Part shown: piece by piece, positions 1 through 9,005 of the stretch | Layout: each line of letters starts with the position of its first letter | How positions within the stretch are numbered: the first letter of the stretch is position 1 | From: Bacteroidales bacterium UBA1064 | GTDB taxonomy: Bacteria > Bacteroidota > Bacteroidia > Bacteroidales > Tenuifilaceae | Assembly (NCBI GenBank): GCA_002316235.1 | Contig: DCDD01000009.1 | Coordinates: forward strand, 1-34,677 | Direction: 5' to 3' | DNA: 34,677 nucleotides | Notes under the pieces: model-generated | Told to the model about the DNA's origin: nothing | Seen by the model: the letters and a program-made list of their open reading frames with translations, nothing else | Databases searched by the model: none | Translations under genes and position numbers: made by a program

Positions 1-939
1 AGATGGAAGGTGTACTTCATCAACCATAAATCTATCGGCGAACCTCTTTCCCTGAATTTTGACATGACCAGCATGTCGTCCTACGAGGGCAATTTTGGTA
101 TTCGTAGGCTAGGGGTCAGGATGGGGGTGTCGGCCCAGACGGAGAACAACCTAATAGGTAAGTTTTACCGCTGGGGCGGGTACTTGGGATTTAAGAACAT
201 GCTACTACGGCTACAGAGTTCCAAGATGTCGGGCGACCTGGAATGGTCGGGAGCGCTGCCTCCTGGTTACTATGCCAATAGGGAATTTTCCAACAAGTAC
301 TTCAACATAGATCTTTTAAAGACTGCTAAAGGGGGTTCGGCGTTTAACGAAGTTGGAGGGTACTGGGGTGTTGGCTATACCTCAATGGGTTATCCGGTAG
401 AGATTAGCACCCTGGTTACCGAAGGCGGAAGGGAGAACCAGAAGTTTGGAATGCCTGCTTATGATACGCTCTACTCCATTAAATCGTATAATATTTGTTT
501 CGGATTTGACTTGCTTCGACAGCTTTGCCTTACAGGAGGACTTGAAGGTTTTGCTCCGGGAAGACGCGCCATGCGTTTTGCCATGTATGCCTCCACGCAG
601 GATAAGGTTGGTTTTGGGCCGGCCAAAATATCCGATTACGGAGTTTCTATGGCCGAAGCGCTTAACCCGGGTAGAACTGCAGTTACCAGTAAGTTTTTCA
701 ATGTAATGGTTCATTACTCCCTCTCCTTGGGGTTGCGCTACTACATTCATCCCGGGCCAACGGTAGTAATTTTTGCTCTGGGATACGACTTTGAAGGCGC
801 CATGAATGCGCCCTTTAAAGGAGCAGCCGATAACGCCGAGGATTTAGGTTTCGACTTTTTGAACTACTACCTGAACCATGGTGTTTCGTTTAAGATATAC
901 CTGGCATGGAACAGGGACTGGCAGCAGAAAAATCAGTAA
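1..939 (+). CDS. C-terminal part of an unrecognised, probable outer-membrane protein (5' end outside window)
   Basis: The reading frame is open to the first base of the window (codons for R-W-K precede a GTG at 10), so this is very likely the 3' part of a longer gene rather than a gene starting at 10. The 312 visible residues contain many short alternating aromatic/polar stretches and Gly/Tyr-rich turns (for example near residues 50-70, 120-135 and 240-260) and end in an amphipathic strand followed by a short polar tail, which suggests an outer-membrane beta-barrel or similar all-beta envelope protein. No domain or catalytic motif is recognisable. It ends 8 bp from the stop of the convergent T9SS cargo gene. 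Function is unknown; the barrel idea is inference. Confidence 0.6.
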   Translation, partial: RWKVYFINHKSIGEPLSLNFDMTSMSSYEGNFGIRRLGVRMGVSAQTENNLIGKFYRWGGYLGFKNMLLRLQSSKMSGDLEWSGALPPGYYANREFSNKYFNIDLLKTAKGGSAFNEVGGYWGVGYTSMGYPVEISTLVTEGGRENQKFGMPAYDTLYSIKSYNICFGFDLLRQLCLTGGLEGFAPGRRAMRFAMYASTQDKVGFGPAKISDYGVSMAEALNPGRTAVTSKFFNVMVHYSLSLGLRYYIHPGPTVVIFALGYDFEGAMNAPFKGAADNAEDLGFDFLNYYLNHGVSFKIYLAWNRDWQQKNQ

Positions 940-947
940 CTACCTGT

Positions 948-1982
948 TTACCTCACCTCCAGTATCGTGCGGGTGGCTTCTACCTTTCCTGCTGTAAGCT
1001 TAACGATGTAAGTTGCAGCAGGCATTCCTACTTCTGCTGCCGAAAAGTAGTGGGTTTTTTGTCCCGCATCCTCAATACCGTTCACCAAAACGCTAACAAG
1101 CTTGCCCGTAATGTCATACACCGCAAGGTTTACTTTGCAGCTTTCGGGGAGGGTGTAGGTAATGGCAACCTTGCCCTTATAGGGATTTGGAAATGTTGTA
1201 AACCTCAGCAGGTTATCCGACACCTTGTCCACATCGCTTGGTTGACTTACAACATTGCCGTTGAAGGCTGCCTTGGTTTGTGTTGAAGGTTTCCCGTTTG
1301 CCGGAGTGTAGGTGCTTTTTATTAGCGATAGTACCGGAAAACGGTGGTTGGCCACATACCAGCGATAGGTAACATCCTCAATGTTAATCAGGCTGTTGTT
1401 GATGGTTTGCGTGGTGAGCTTCACCTCCTTAACCCGTAAAACTCCACTTAGCTCTCTTCCACCGGGTAAAATCAGCTTACCGTAGCCATCGCCCTCCACC
1501 CGGTAGGTTCCTGAAATGGTGCCAACAGGCACTTTGTTAACAAGGTAATCACCCTTAAAATCTCCGGAAAAGCTGCTGTTAAAACCAAACGGGTAGCGCA
1601 TTTTGACAAATGGCTTGCTGTATGTTATTTCGGTGCTTCCTGTAGATGACTGAAAACCAAGTTGCTCCAGTGAGTTGGCTGTCATATTGAAGATAAACCT
1701 ATTGCCGAACTCTTCAAGCACCACGTTGCCACCCTGGTTTGAGGGGTAATCCTTGAGGGTGTAAACCTCTTTTAGGCTGCCCTGGAAGTTCTCCGAAGTT
1801 TCCAGCATGCTGAAGTTCCACACCACGTTTTTACCAGCTGGGCCGGGTTCTACGTAGCTTGTAAGCAGCATTGGGTTATTGTCATTAGGAATGAATCCGT
1901 GGTTTTGGCTGGTAATAATAGTTTGCCCGAATAAACTTAGGGTAAGAACCAGCTGAGGGCTGAGCAGTAATAATTTCTTCAT
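948..1982 (-). CDS. Exported protein with C-terminal type IX secretion (type A) sorting domain
   Basis: 344 aa. The N-terminus is a classic Sec signal peptide (MKK, hydrophobic core, likely cleavage after LFGQ around residue 20). The last ~80 residues have the T9SS type A sorting domain layout: FPNPYKGKVAITYTLP, a central VYDITGKLV strand, then a Y-I-V-K-L motif and a basic end. This domain directs the folded protein through the T9SS pore and is normally removed or linked to A-LPS at the cell surface. The middle (about residues 20-255) is a beta-rich region with no recognised catalytic motif, so the cargo function is unknown. Unusually for this phylum, the start has a strong Shine-Dalgarno (AAGGAGG, 5 nt spacing) and a good -33/-7 promoter close upstream. 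Confidence 0.88.
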   Translation of the reverse strand: MKKLLLLSPQLVLTLSLFGQTIITSQNHGFIPNDNNPMLLTSYVEPGPAGKNVVWNFSMLETSENFQGSLKEVYTLKDYPSNQGGNVVLEEFGNRFIFNMTANSLEQLGFQSSTGSTEITYSKPFVKMRYPFGFNSSFSGDFKGDYLVNKVPVGTISGTYRVEGDGYGKLILPGGRELSGVLRVKEVKLTTQTINNSLINIEDVTYRWYVANHRFPVLSLIKSTYTPANGKPSTQTKAAFNGNVVSQPSDVDKVSDNLLRFTTFPNPYKGKVAITYTLPESCKVNLAVYDITGKLVSVLVNGIEDAGQKTHYFSAAEVGMPAATYIVKLTAGKVEATRTILEVR

Positions 1983-1987
1983 GACGG

Positions 1988-1996
1988 CCTCCTTTT
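1988..1996 (-). promoter_or_regulatory. Strong Shine-Dalgarno ahead of the T9SS cargo gene
   Basis: On the minus strand AAAAGGAGG lies 5 nt before the ATG at 1982. Bacteroidota genes mostly lack a Shine-Dalgarno and most genes in this window do too, so a near-perfect one fixes this start and suggests efficient translation. Confidence 0.7.
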
Positions 1997-2011
1997 AGGT
2001 TTAGCTATGCC

Positions 2012-2042
2012 CAAATATAGCTCAACTTCGAAATGAAATCAA
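2012..2042 (-). promoter_or_regulatory. Putative Bacteroidetes-type promoter of the T9SS cargo gene
   Basis: On the minus strand TATATTTG (2019-2012) matches the TAnnTTTG -7 consensus exactly, and a TTG (2042-2040) lies 20 nt upstream, close to the expected -33 spacing. Predicted transcription start is near 2005, giving a leader of about 23 nt that carries the Shine-Dalgarno. Confidence 0.55.
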
Positions 2043-2334
2043 TACGTTGTGCGGTTAATTTTTTGTTAACTTCTTTAAGGGCAGCTCCATAAGCAAAGAG
2101 GTTGGGTTTAGTGAGTTGAAAAGTTAACAGAATGCTTTTCTCAGGCTGGTAGAAGAGTCTTGGATGTGAAGCAATGTGGCGTTTGGTGATGGTATGGCAA
2201 AAAAAGTTGTACTTTGGTGTGGGTGGTCAGCAGCAACGGCAAACAGCTATATCTGCCCCTATTACCTTTGGAGCATGCCGCTTACATTGTGATTTACAGG
2301 TAAAATGAGGTTGTGGGCGGGTAGTTCGGGCCAA

Positions 2335-4533
2335 TTAGTTTCCCATTTCGGAAAGGAACTTAATCCGCATAAGCCTGATTTCCTCCTCGGTGTAATCCTC
2401 ATCGCCAAGGGCAACAAGAGCTTCCTCGAGGCTTTCGGTTTCGGCCTCATTGCGGAAGTAGTCGAATATTTCCTCCTGCTTATCCTCGTCAATAACCTGG
2501 TTGATGTAGTAGTCAAGGTTGATTTTGGTACCCGAGTTGACAATTGCCTCAATTTCGTTCAGCAGCTCATCCATTTCGAGATTTTTTGCGTTGGCTATGT
2601 CTTCGAGGTCCATTTTCCGGTCGATGCTCTGAATGATGTACACCTTGAGAAGCGATTTGGTGGCAACCGATTTAACCACCATGTCCTGGGGTCGGATAAT
2701 ATCCTTATCCTCAACGTATGCCTTAATCAGCTCAACAAACTCCTGTCCGAAGCGCTTGGCTTTTCCGGCGCCAACTCCGGTAATACTATGCAGCTCCTCA
2801 ATGGTAATGGGGTACTGGATGGCCATATCCTCCAGCGATGGGTCTTGAAAGATTACAAAGGGGGGAAGGTTTTTCTTTTTGGCCATTTTCTTTCGCAGGT
2901 CTTTCAGCATTGCAAGCAGCTCGTCATCAACAGCGCCCGACCTGTCCATGGGCATTCCAATAGATTCATCGTCATCGGCTTCCTCGTACTCGTGGTCCAG
3001 GGTAAAGAGCACGTCGGTGGGTTTGTCGATAAATTCCTGACCTTTAGGCGTAATAAATAGCAGCCCGTAGTTTTCGATGTCCTTGTCCAGGAACTTCATC
3101 ACCAGGGCCTGACGGATTATGGAGTTCCAGAACCGGGAGTCCTTTTCGGCGCCCTCGCCGAAGGTATCGAGCTGGTTATGCTTGTACGATTTAACCGCTG
3201 CGGTAACGTTGCCAAGCAGGATGTTGACTATGTGGTCAGCTTTAAACTTTTGGTTGACTGCCAGCACCGTTTCCAGCACCATTTGAAGCTCCTCTTTCCC
3301 CTCAAACTGTGTTTTGGGGTGTAGGCAGTTGTCGCACGAGTTGCAGTTTTCCTCATCATACTCCTCCCCGAAGTAGTTCAGAAGAGTTTTCCGACGGCAC
3401 ATGGATGACTCGGCGTACGACACGGTTTCGAGCAGCAGCTGCTTGCCAATTTCCTGTTCCGACACCGGTTTCCCCTGCATAAACTTTTCAAGTTTTTGAA
3501 TGTCCTTGTAGCTGTAAAAGGTTATGCATTGACCTTCGCCCCCATCCCGGCCAGCCCGACCGGTTTCCTGGTAGTATCCCTCAAGGCTCTTGGGAATGTC
3601 GTAGTGGATAACAAACCTAACGTCGGGCTTGTCGATACCCATTCCAAAGGCTATTGTTGCCACAATTACATCAACCTCCTCCATCAGGAATTTATCCTGA
3701 TTTTCCGAGCGGGTGGCGGCATCCATCCCCGCATGGTAGGGCAACGCCTTAATTCCGTTGATTTTGAGAATTTCGGCCATCTCCTCAACCTTCTTCCGGC
3801 TAAGGCAGTAAATGATTCCCGACTTGCCCTGGTTGGACTTTATGTACTTGATGATTTCCTTAACTGCATTCACCTTGGGGCGTACCTCGTAGTACAGGTT
3901 GGGCCTGTTGAACGACGATTTGAAAACACTGGCGTTGAGCATGCCGAGGTTTTTCTGGATGTCGTGCTGAACCTTGGGGGTTGCCGTAGCGGTCAGGGCA
4001 ATTATAGGAGCTGTGCCTATCTCGTTAATTATGGGGCGAATTCTTCGGTACTCCGGACGGAAGTCGTGCCCCCATTCCGAAATACAGTGCGCCTCGTCAA
4101 TTGCGTAGAATGAAATTTTGATTTGCTTTAGAAACTGTATGTTTTCCTCTTTGGTAAGCGATTCGGGTGCTACATACAGCATTTTGGTAACACCGTTGGT
4201 AACATCCTGTCTTACCTTTTGAAGTTGGGTTTTATTAAGCGAGGAGTTCATAAAGTGGGCAATGCCCTCCTCCAGAACAAATGCGCGCATTGAGTCAACC
4301 TGGTTCTTCATAAGGGCGATGAGGGGCGATATGATGATGGCGGTTCCATCAAGTATTAGGGCGGGCAGCTGGTAGCATAGCGATTTGCCTCCACCGGTGG
4401 GCATAAGAACAAACGTGTCGTTCCCTGTAAGAACATTGTGAATAATTGCCTCCTGGTTGCCCTTAAAGGTGTTGAACCCGAAATACTTGTTAAGATACTC
4501 CTTTAATGATAGTTCAGATGTGTTAACGTTCAT
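2335..4533 (-). CDS. recQ: ATP-dependent DNA helicase RecQ
   Basis: 732 aa, a 3'-5' superfamily 2 helicase for recombination and replication-fork repair. Visible in order: Walker A MPTGGGKS (44-51), DEAH box D146-H149 followed by CISEWGHDFRP, motif III TATAT (181-185), second RecA domain with YHAGMD and ATIAFGMGIDKPDVRFVIH, motif VI QETGRAGRD (322-330), the zinc-binding set C379, C397, C400 and C403, an RQC winged-helix region (~411-510), an HRDC domain (~536-606), and a C-terminal extension to 732 rich in acidic helices. E. coli RecQ is about 610 aa; the longer C-terminus is usual for Bacteroidetes orthologues. It is divergent from kdsD with a 182-bp shared upstream region. All key motifs are intact. 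Confidence 0.97.
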   Translation of the reverse strand: MNVNTSELSLKEYLNKYFGFNTFKGNQEAIIHNVLTGNDTFVLMPTGGGKSLCYQLPALILDGTAIIISPLIALMKNQVDSMRAFVLEEGIAHFMNSSLNKTQLQKVRQDVTNGVTKMLYVAPESLTKEENIQFLKQIKISFYAIDEAHCISEWGHDFRPEYRRIRPIINEIGTAPIIALTATATPKVQHDIQKNLGMLNASVFKSSFNRPNLYYEVRPKVNAVKEIIKYIKSNQGKSGIIYCLSRKKVEEMAEILKINGIKALPYHAGMDAATRSENQDKFLMEEVDVIVATIAFGMGIDKPDVRFVIHYDIPKSLEGYYQETGRAGRDGGEGQCITFYSYKDIQKLEKFMQGKPVSEQEIGKQLLLETVSYAESSMCRRKTLLNYFGEEYDEENCNSCDNCLHPKTQFEGKEELQMVLETVLAVNQKFKADHIVNILLGNVTAAVKSYKHNQLDTFGEGAEKDSRFWNSIIRQALVMKFLDKDIENYGLLFITPKGQEFIDKPTDVLFTLDHEYEEADDDESIGMPMDRSGAVDDELLAMLKDLRKKMAKKKNLPPFVIFQDPSLEDMAIQYPITIEELHSITGVGAGKAKRFGQEFVELIKAYVEDKDIIRPQDMVVKSVATKSLLKVYIIQSIDRKMDLEDIANAKNLEMDELLNEIEAIVNSGTKINLDYYINQVIDEDKQEEIFDYFRNEAETESLEEALVALGDEDYTEEEIRLMRIKFLSEMGN

Positions 4534-4615
4534 GATTTAAGTTTCCGACTCCTAATTTTAAACTGTTTAACTGTTGCTTTCCACCCTACATTACGTTACG
4601 TGGATAAAAAATAGA

Positions 4616-4623
4616 TACTTTTG
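4616..4623 (+). promoter_or_regulatory. Putative -7 element for the kdsD operon
   Basis: TACTTTTG is an exact TAnnTTTG match, 93 bp ahead of the preferred kdsD start at 4716. No clear TTG is found at the -33 position (ATTACG occupies it), so this is a partial promoter match. Confidence 0.4.
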
Positions 4624-4659
4624 CTTTTATAAATATACGCCATATTTTTTTTAGTGGTT

Positions 4660-4693
4660 CAAATTTAAAGTCATTTAACAAAAGGATGACAAA
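4660..4693 (-). promoter_or_regulatory. Putative recQ promoter
   Basis: On the minus strand TAAATTTG (4667-4660) matches the -7 consensus and TTTG (4693-4690) lies 22 nt upstream as a possible -33 element. The predicted start near 4653 lies beyond the predicted kdsD start near 4630, so the two divergent transcripts would overlap by roughly 20 nt. Confidence 0.4.
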
Positions 4694-4715
4694 AGTAGCA
4701 AATGAAAGGGAAAAA

Positions 4716-5681
4716 ATGAATAATGATGCCATCAGAAAACTAGCTGTTGAAACAATCCGAACCGAAGCAGATGCCATTGAAAAACTCGCCGGGTTTATTG
4801 ATGATGATTTTGTTATGGCAGTAAACCTGATTTTTAACGGAAAAGGTAGGGTAATTGTTACGGGGATTGGAAAAAGCGCGATTGTGGCTGAAAAAATTGT
4901 AGCCACCTTCAACTCAACGGGAACGCCAGCCATATTCATGCACGCTGCCGATGCCATTCACGGCGATTTAGGGATTATTCAGCCCGATGATGTTGTTGTT
5001 TGCCTCTCAAAGAGCGGCAGTACTCCCGAAATAAAGGTTTTGGTCCCACTAATCAGAAATTTGGGCAATAAGATAATTGCGGTTGTTTCGAACACCGATT
5101 CCTACCTGGCCCGTTCATCCGATTTTGTGCTTAAGGCAACAGTTGACCGGGAGGCATGTCCTAACAACCTGGCCCCCACATCCAGCACTACAGCCCAAAT
5201 GGTTATCGGCGATGCCCTGGCAGTTTGCCTACTCAAACTTCGCGGCTTTACCCCGGCCGATTTTGCTCGCTTTCACCCGGGTGGAGCCCTTGGTAAGAAA
5301 CTCTACATGCGTGTTTCAGACATTTTCACCTCTACCGATGTTCCAAAAGTTCGCCCCGACGATCGAATTCGATCGGTTATACTCGAAATATCCTCAAAGC
5401 GCTTAGGCGCCACCGCGGTGGTTGACTCCAACGACAGGGTTGTTGGCATTATCACCGACGGTGATTTACGCCGAATGCTCCAGAAGAATCAGAGCATCGA
5501 AGGCCTTGCCGCCGCCGATATTATGACCGTTAACCCAAAAACAATTGACAGGGAGGAGTTGGCAATTACGGCTTTCAACCTTATGGAGCAGAATAAAATC
5601 ACCCAGCTGCTCGTTACCCATGAGGACCGATACGAAGGGGTGATACACATTCACGATATTCTCAGAGAAGGTATAGTCTAA
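4716..5681 (+). CDS. kdsD: Arabinose-5-phosphate isomerase (KpsF/GutQ/KdsD family)
   Basis: 321 aa from the preferred start. It converts ribulose-5-phosphate to arabinose-5-phosphate, the first committed step to Kdo for lipopolysaccharide. An N-terminal SIS domain (~35-170) is followed by two CBS domains (~200-321). The four residues known to be catalytic in E. coli KdsD (K59, E111, E152, H193) have counterparts at a constant offset of 6: K53 in IGKS, E105 in GSTPE, E146 in DREACPNN, H187 in FHPGG. An in-frame ATG at 4686 would add 10 residues, but 4716 has AAAGGGA just upstream and fits the family N-terminus better. It heads a plus-strand cluster with tatC 13 bp downstream; lptB further along acts in the same LPS pathway. 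Confidence 0.95.
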   Translation: MNNDAIRKLAVETIRTEADAIEKLAGFIDDDFVMAVNLIFNGKGRVIVTGIGKSAIVAEKIVATFNSTGTPAIFMHAADAIHGDLGIIQPDDVVVCLSKSGSTPEIKVLVPLIRNLGNKIIAVVSNTDSYLARSSDFVLKATVDREACPNNLAPTSSTTAQMVIGDALAVCLLKLRGFTPADFARFHPGGALGKKLYMRVSDIFTSTDVPKVRPDDRIRSVILEISSKRLGATAVVDSNDRVVGIITDGDLRRMLQKNQSIEGLAAADIMTVNPKTIDREELAITAFNLMEQNKITQLLVTHEDRYEGVIHIHDILREGIV

Positions 5682-5694
5682 TTTCCTTAAGGTG

Positions 5695-6495
5695 ATGGCT
5701 GGAAAAGCATCGAAACATAATGAAATGACTTTCTGGCAGCACCTGGGTGAATTGAGGAATATTTTTATCCGCTGCATGTTGGCAGTTGTTGTGCTTTCAA
5801 TTGTGGCATTTTGCTTAAAGGACATTATTTTCCAGCAGGTTGTACTTCGCCCTCGAATGCCCGAGTTTGTTACCAACCGGTTGTTATGCCGGTTGGCTGA
5901 GCAGTGGAACTCTCCGGTTCTTTGCATCAACTCAACTATTTTACCGCTTATCAACATTGAACTTGCTGGGCAGTTTACTGTTCATTTAAGGGTGGCTTTC
6001 TGGAGCGGGGTAATTATGGCTTTTCCGTATATTATGTATGAACTTGCCAAATTTTTCAGACCGGCGCTTAAGCAGGGGGAATCAGCTATGCTTAGAGGTG
6101 TAGCATTAATGTTTACCCTTTGCTTTGCAATTGGCGCTGCTTTTGGGTACTTCATAATAGCACCCATATCCATTCATTTTTTAGGAACCTACTCGGTGAG
6201 TGCGCAGGTAGTCAACCAAATCACTCTGGGTTCATACCTGTCAACCGTTTTAGGCCTCATTTTTGCAGGTGGCGCAGCCTTTGAGATGCCGGTAGTTGTG
6301 CTGTACCTTAGCCGTTTAGGAGTGGTGAAACCCCAATTCCTATCCCGATATAGAAAAGTTGCCATTGTAGTTATCCTGGTTATTTCGGCCGTGATAACAC
6401 CTCCCGATGTGTTCAGCATGACCATTGTTGCCATCCCGCTTTTGCTTCTCTACGAGGTGAGCGTTTTGCTGGCCCGAATGGAGTTTAAGGATTGA
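5695..6495 (+). CDS. tatC: Sec-independent protein translocase subunit TatC
   Basis: 266 aa, the multi-spanning twin-arginine receptor in the inner membrane. The characteristic N-terminal FWQHLGELR motif (~residues 13-21), FRPALKQGE after the second membrane segment, and about six hydrophobic segments ending in a short cytosolic tail (LLARMEFKD) identify it. A GTG at 5692 precedes the ATG by one codon; ATG at 5695 with AAGG upstream is preferred. The gene starts 13 bp after kdsD. No tatA or tatB is in the window, so the partner must be elsewhere. Confidence 0.95.
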   Translation: MAGKASKHNEMTFWQHLGELRNIFIRCMLAVVVLSIVAFCLKDIIFQQVVLRPRMPEFVTNRLLCRLAEQWNSPVLCINSTILPLINIELAGQFTVHLRVAFWSGVIMAFPYIMYELAKFFRPALKQGESAMLRGVALMFTLCFAIGAAFGYFIIAPISIHFLGTYSVSAQVVNQITLGSYLSTVLGLIFAGGAAFEMPVVVLYLSRLGVVKPQFLSRYRKVAIVVILVISAVITPPDVFSMTIVAIPLLLLYEVSVLLARMEFKD

Positions 6496-6500
6496 TTTTT

Positions 6501-8957
6501 ATGATTATGAGGAGATTGTTGTTTTTTCTAGCACTTCAGCTGGCATTTGTTTCATCCATTTTTGCCCAGGGGCAGATAACCAAAATCAGGGGTAGGGTTA
6601 TTGACGCTCAAACCAGGGAGCCTATAGCCTACGTGAACATTGCTTTTAGGGGACTTCCCATTGGAACTATTACCTCCGAAAAAGGTGAGTTTTTCCTCGA
6701 AACAAGAACTACGGGCGACTCACTTACCTTTTCTTATGTTGGGTACCAGTCGAAAACCGTAGCGGTTAAAAAGGGGTATTTTCAGGAGATTAACGTGGAA
6801 CTTCAGCCCGAGGCTATTGAGCTTGCCAGCATTGTAGTAAAACCAGGCGAATATCAGGCAAACCGTATTGTGAAAAACATTATCAGGAATAAGGATAAAA
6901 ACAACCCGGCCAACCTCAGCTACTTCTGCCATAGCTACAATAAAATTCAGGTTGACCTGAACAATGTAAACCTTGAAGCTTCGCAACGTAAGTTTTTGAA
7001 TCAGTTTAAATTTATTTGGGACTACGTGGACACCAATGCCATAACCGGAAAACCCTACCTTCCGATTTTCATCACCGAGTCGCTTTCCGACTACTACTAC
7101 CGTTCAAGCCCAAAAATGGAGAAGGAAATTATTAAGGCTACCAAAATTTCAGGTGTTAACAACGAGAGCGTTGCGCAGTTTACGGGTATGATATACCAGA
7201 ACGTGAACATTTACGATAACTACATCAATATTTTCGATCAGGGTTTGGTTAGCCCGATAGCCAATGCAGGCTTAATCTACTACAAGTACATTCTGGTTGA
7301 TAGCGCCTTTGTGGGAAATCGCTGGTGCTACCAGATTTCGTTTAAGCCCCGTCGGAAAATGGAGCCTACATTTACCGGCGATTTTTGGGTGAACGACACC
7401 ACCTGGGCTGTGGTGAAAGCCCAGTTCCGCCTTTCCGATATGGTTAACCTTAACTTTGTAAACGACATGGTTACCACCTCGGAGTACGTCCCAATTAACG
7501 ATACCCTCTGGTTCCCGAAGCAGCTAACCATGTTTGTTGATTTTAACCTTACCGATAAGGAGGCCGGTTTTTTTGGGCACAAAACAGTTACCTACAGCGA
7601 TGTTACCCTTAATCCCGACTTCCCAAGCGAGATTACCGAGCAGCCAACCAGCCTTAAGGTTATGGAGGGTGCGCTAAATCAGGATAAAGAGTACTGGAAT
7701 AAGACGCGACCTTTTGAGCTGACGCCCAAGGAGGCCAACATTTACGCCATGGTGGACTCGGTGCAGCAGGTTCCTCTATACAAAACTTTTGTTGACATAA
7801 TCAACATGATTGTGAACTACTACTACGTTGTGGGGTACGTTGAGATTGGCCCCTACTACCAAACATACAGCTTCAACGAAATTGAGGGTAACCGCTTTAA
7901 GGTGTCGGGACGAACAAGTAACGAGTTTAGCACTAAAGTTATGCTATCGGGTTTTCTGGCCTATGGCGACAAGGACAACCGATTCAAGTGGGGTGTTGGT
8001 TCCATGTACATGATAGGAAAGAATCCGCGCCAGGTGTTAAGCCTTGACTACAAAAGCGACATCGAGCAAATGGGACAAAGCCCAAATGCCCTTACCGAGG
8101 ACAACATCCTCACCTCGTTTCTTCGCCGAAACCCTAACTACAAGCTAACCATGGTGAAGGATTTTAGCGTGTCGTATGAAAAGGAGTGGTTCACCGGATT
8201 GTCCAATACAATTTATTTCAGCAACAGGATAATGTACCCCACGGAGTACATCCCATTTCTCCCGGTTGGCGGAGGTTTGCAGCTGAAAAATATCACCACC
8301 TCGGCAGTAACCCTTAACACCCGCTGGGTAAAAGATGAAACTTTTGTTCAGGGTGAATTCACCCGGGTAAGCATGGGCAGTAAATGGCCTGAGGTGAACT
8401 TCGACATTACCAAGGGTATAAAAGGCGTGCTGGGTAGCGATTACAGCTACTGGAAGCTGCACCTGAACTACTACCACAAGTTTAACGTTAATCCTTTTGG
8501 CTACGCCCGGGTTATTGCCGATGCTGGTAAAACATTTGGAGAAGTACCCTACCCGTTACTTCAGCTTCACGAGGGTAACGAAACCTATGCTTTCGACAGG
8601 TATGCATTCAACATGATGAACTACTACGAATTTGCCTCCGATCAGTATGCCAGCTTGTACCTTGAGCACCACTTCCAGGGTTTTTTCCTGAACCGATTTC
8701 CCCTGTTGCGCAGGCTTAAGCTTCGCGAGGTGGCCACCGCCAAGGGACTCATCGGCTCCATCAGCAATTCCAACATGAATGTGCTTCAGTTTCCAGAGGG
8801 GCTGGGCTCCGTATCAAAACCCTACGTTGAGGTTGGGGTGGGAGTGGAGAATATTCTCAAGGTTATTAGGATTGATGCCATTTGGCGCCTTACCCATCTG
8901 GATAATCCTGATATTTCGCCTTTTGGAATACGGGTGGGGCTACAAATTATTTTCTGA
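6501..8957 (+). CDS. DUF5686-type outer-membrane protein with CarboxypepD_reg-like domain
   Basis: 818 aa from ATG 6501 (ATG 6507 is equally possible; a TTG at 6492 would overlap the tatC stop). A signal peptide ends at IFAQG. Residues ~25-115 form a carboxypeptidase-regulatory-like beta-sandwich (IRGRVIDAQTREPIAYVN ... GEFFLET ... SYVGYQSK), as seen ahead of many Bacteroidetes outer-membrane proteins. The long remainder has repeated aromatic beta strands and ends in GIRVGLQIIF, a barrel-like C-terminus with terminal Phe. The family is widespread in Bacteroidetes and its biochemical role is unknown. Its place between tatC and lptB suggests envelope assembly; that is inference. No TonB-dependent receptor plug is seen. 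Confidence 0.85.
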   Translation: MIMRRLLFFLALQLAFVSSIFAQGQITKIRGRVIDAQTREPIAYVNIAFRGLPIGTITSEKGEFFLETRTTGDSLTFSYVGYQSKTVAVKKGYFQEINVELQPEAIELASIVVKPGEYQANRIVKNIIRNKDKNNPANLSYFCHSYNKIQVDLNNVNLEASQRKFLNQFKFIWDYVDTNAITGKPYLPIFITESLSDYYYRSSPKMEKEIIKATKISGVNNESVAQFTGMIYQNVNIYDNYINIFDQGLVSPIANAGLIYYKYILVDSAFVGNRWCYQISFKPRRKMEPTFTGDFWVNDTTWAVVKAQFRLSDMVNLNFVNDMVTTSEYVPINDTLWFPKQLTMFVDFNLTDKEAGFFGHKTVTYSDVTLNPDFPSEITEQPTSLKVMEGALNQDKEYWNKTRPFELTPKEANIYAMVDSVQQVPLYKTFVDIINMIVNYYYVVGYVEIGPYYQTYSFNEIEGNRFKVSGRTSNEFSTKVMLSGFLAYGDKDNRFKWGVGSMYMIGKNPRQVLSLDYKSDIEQMGQSPNALTEDNILTSFLRRNPNYKLTMVKDFSVSYEKEWFTGLSNTIYFSNRIMYPTEYIPFLPVGGGLQLKNITTSAVTLNTRWVKDETFVQGEFTRVSMGSKWPEVNFDITKGIKGVLGSDYSYWKLHLNYYHKFNVNPFGYARVIADAGKTFGEVPYPLLQLHEGNETYAFDRYAFNMMNYYEFASDQYASLYLEHHFQGFFLNRFPLLRRLKLREVATAKGLIGSISNSNMNVLQFPEGLGSVSKPYVEVGVGVENILKVIRIDAIWRLTHLDNPDISPFGIRVGLQIIF

Positions 8958-8973
8958 GTAGCAACAATTTGTT

Positions 8974-8981
8974 TACTTTTG
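8974..8981 (+). promoter_or_regulatory. Putative -7 element ahead of lptB
   Basis: TACTTTTG matches TAnnTTTG and lies 24 bp before the lptB ATG. The -33 position carries only TTTC (8951-8954, spacing 19). It could give lptB an independent start although the gene follows the preceding one by only 48 bp. Confidence 0.4.
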
Positions 8982-9005
8982 GAGCTTAAATAATGCAAGC
9001 TAGCT

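Larger units (their letters stand above)
1983..2334. other. Intergenic region between the T9SS cargo gene and recQ
   Basis: 352 bp between two minus-strand genes. The left end holds the promoter and Shine-Dalgarno of the T9SS cargo gene. No convincing intrinsic terminator for recQ and no credible small ORF is seen in the remainder. Confidence 0.6.

Noticed and set aside
2305..3060. 251-codon plus-strand ORF across the 3' part of recQ
   Set aside because: It is the antisense shadow of recQ, whose motifs are complete on the minus strand; the product shows no family features.
3496..4113. 205-codon plus-strand ORF inside recQ
   Set aside because: Antisense shadow over conserved helicase motifs.
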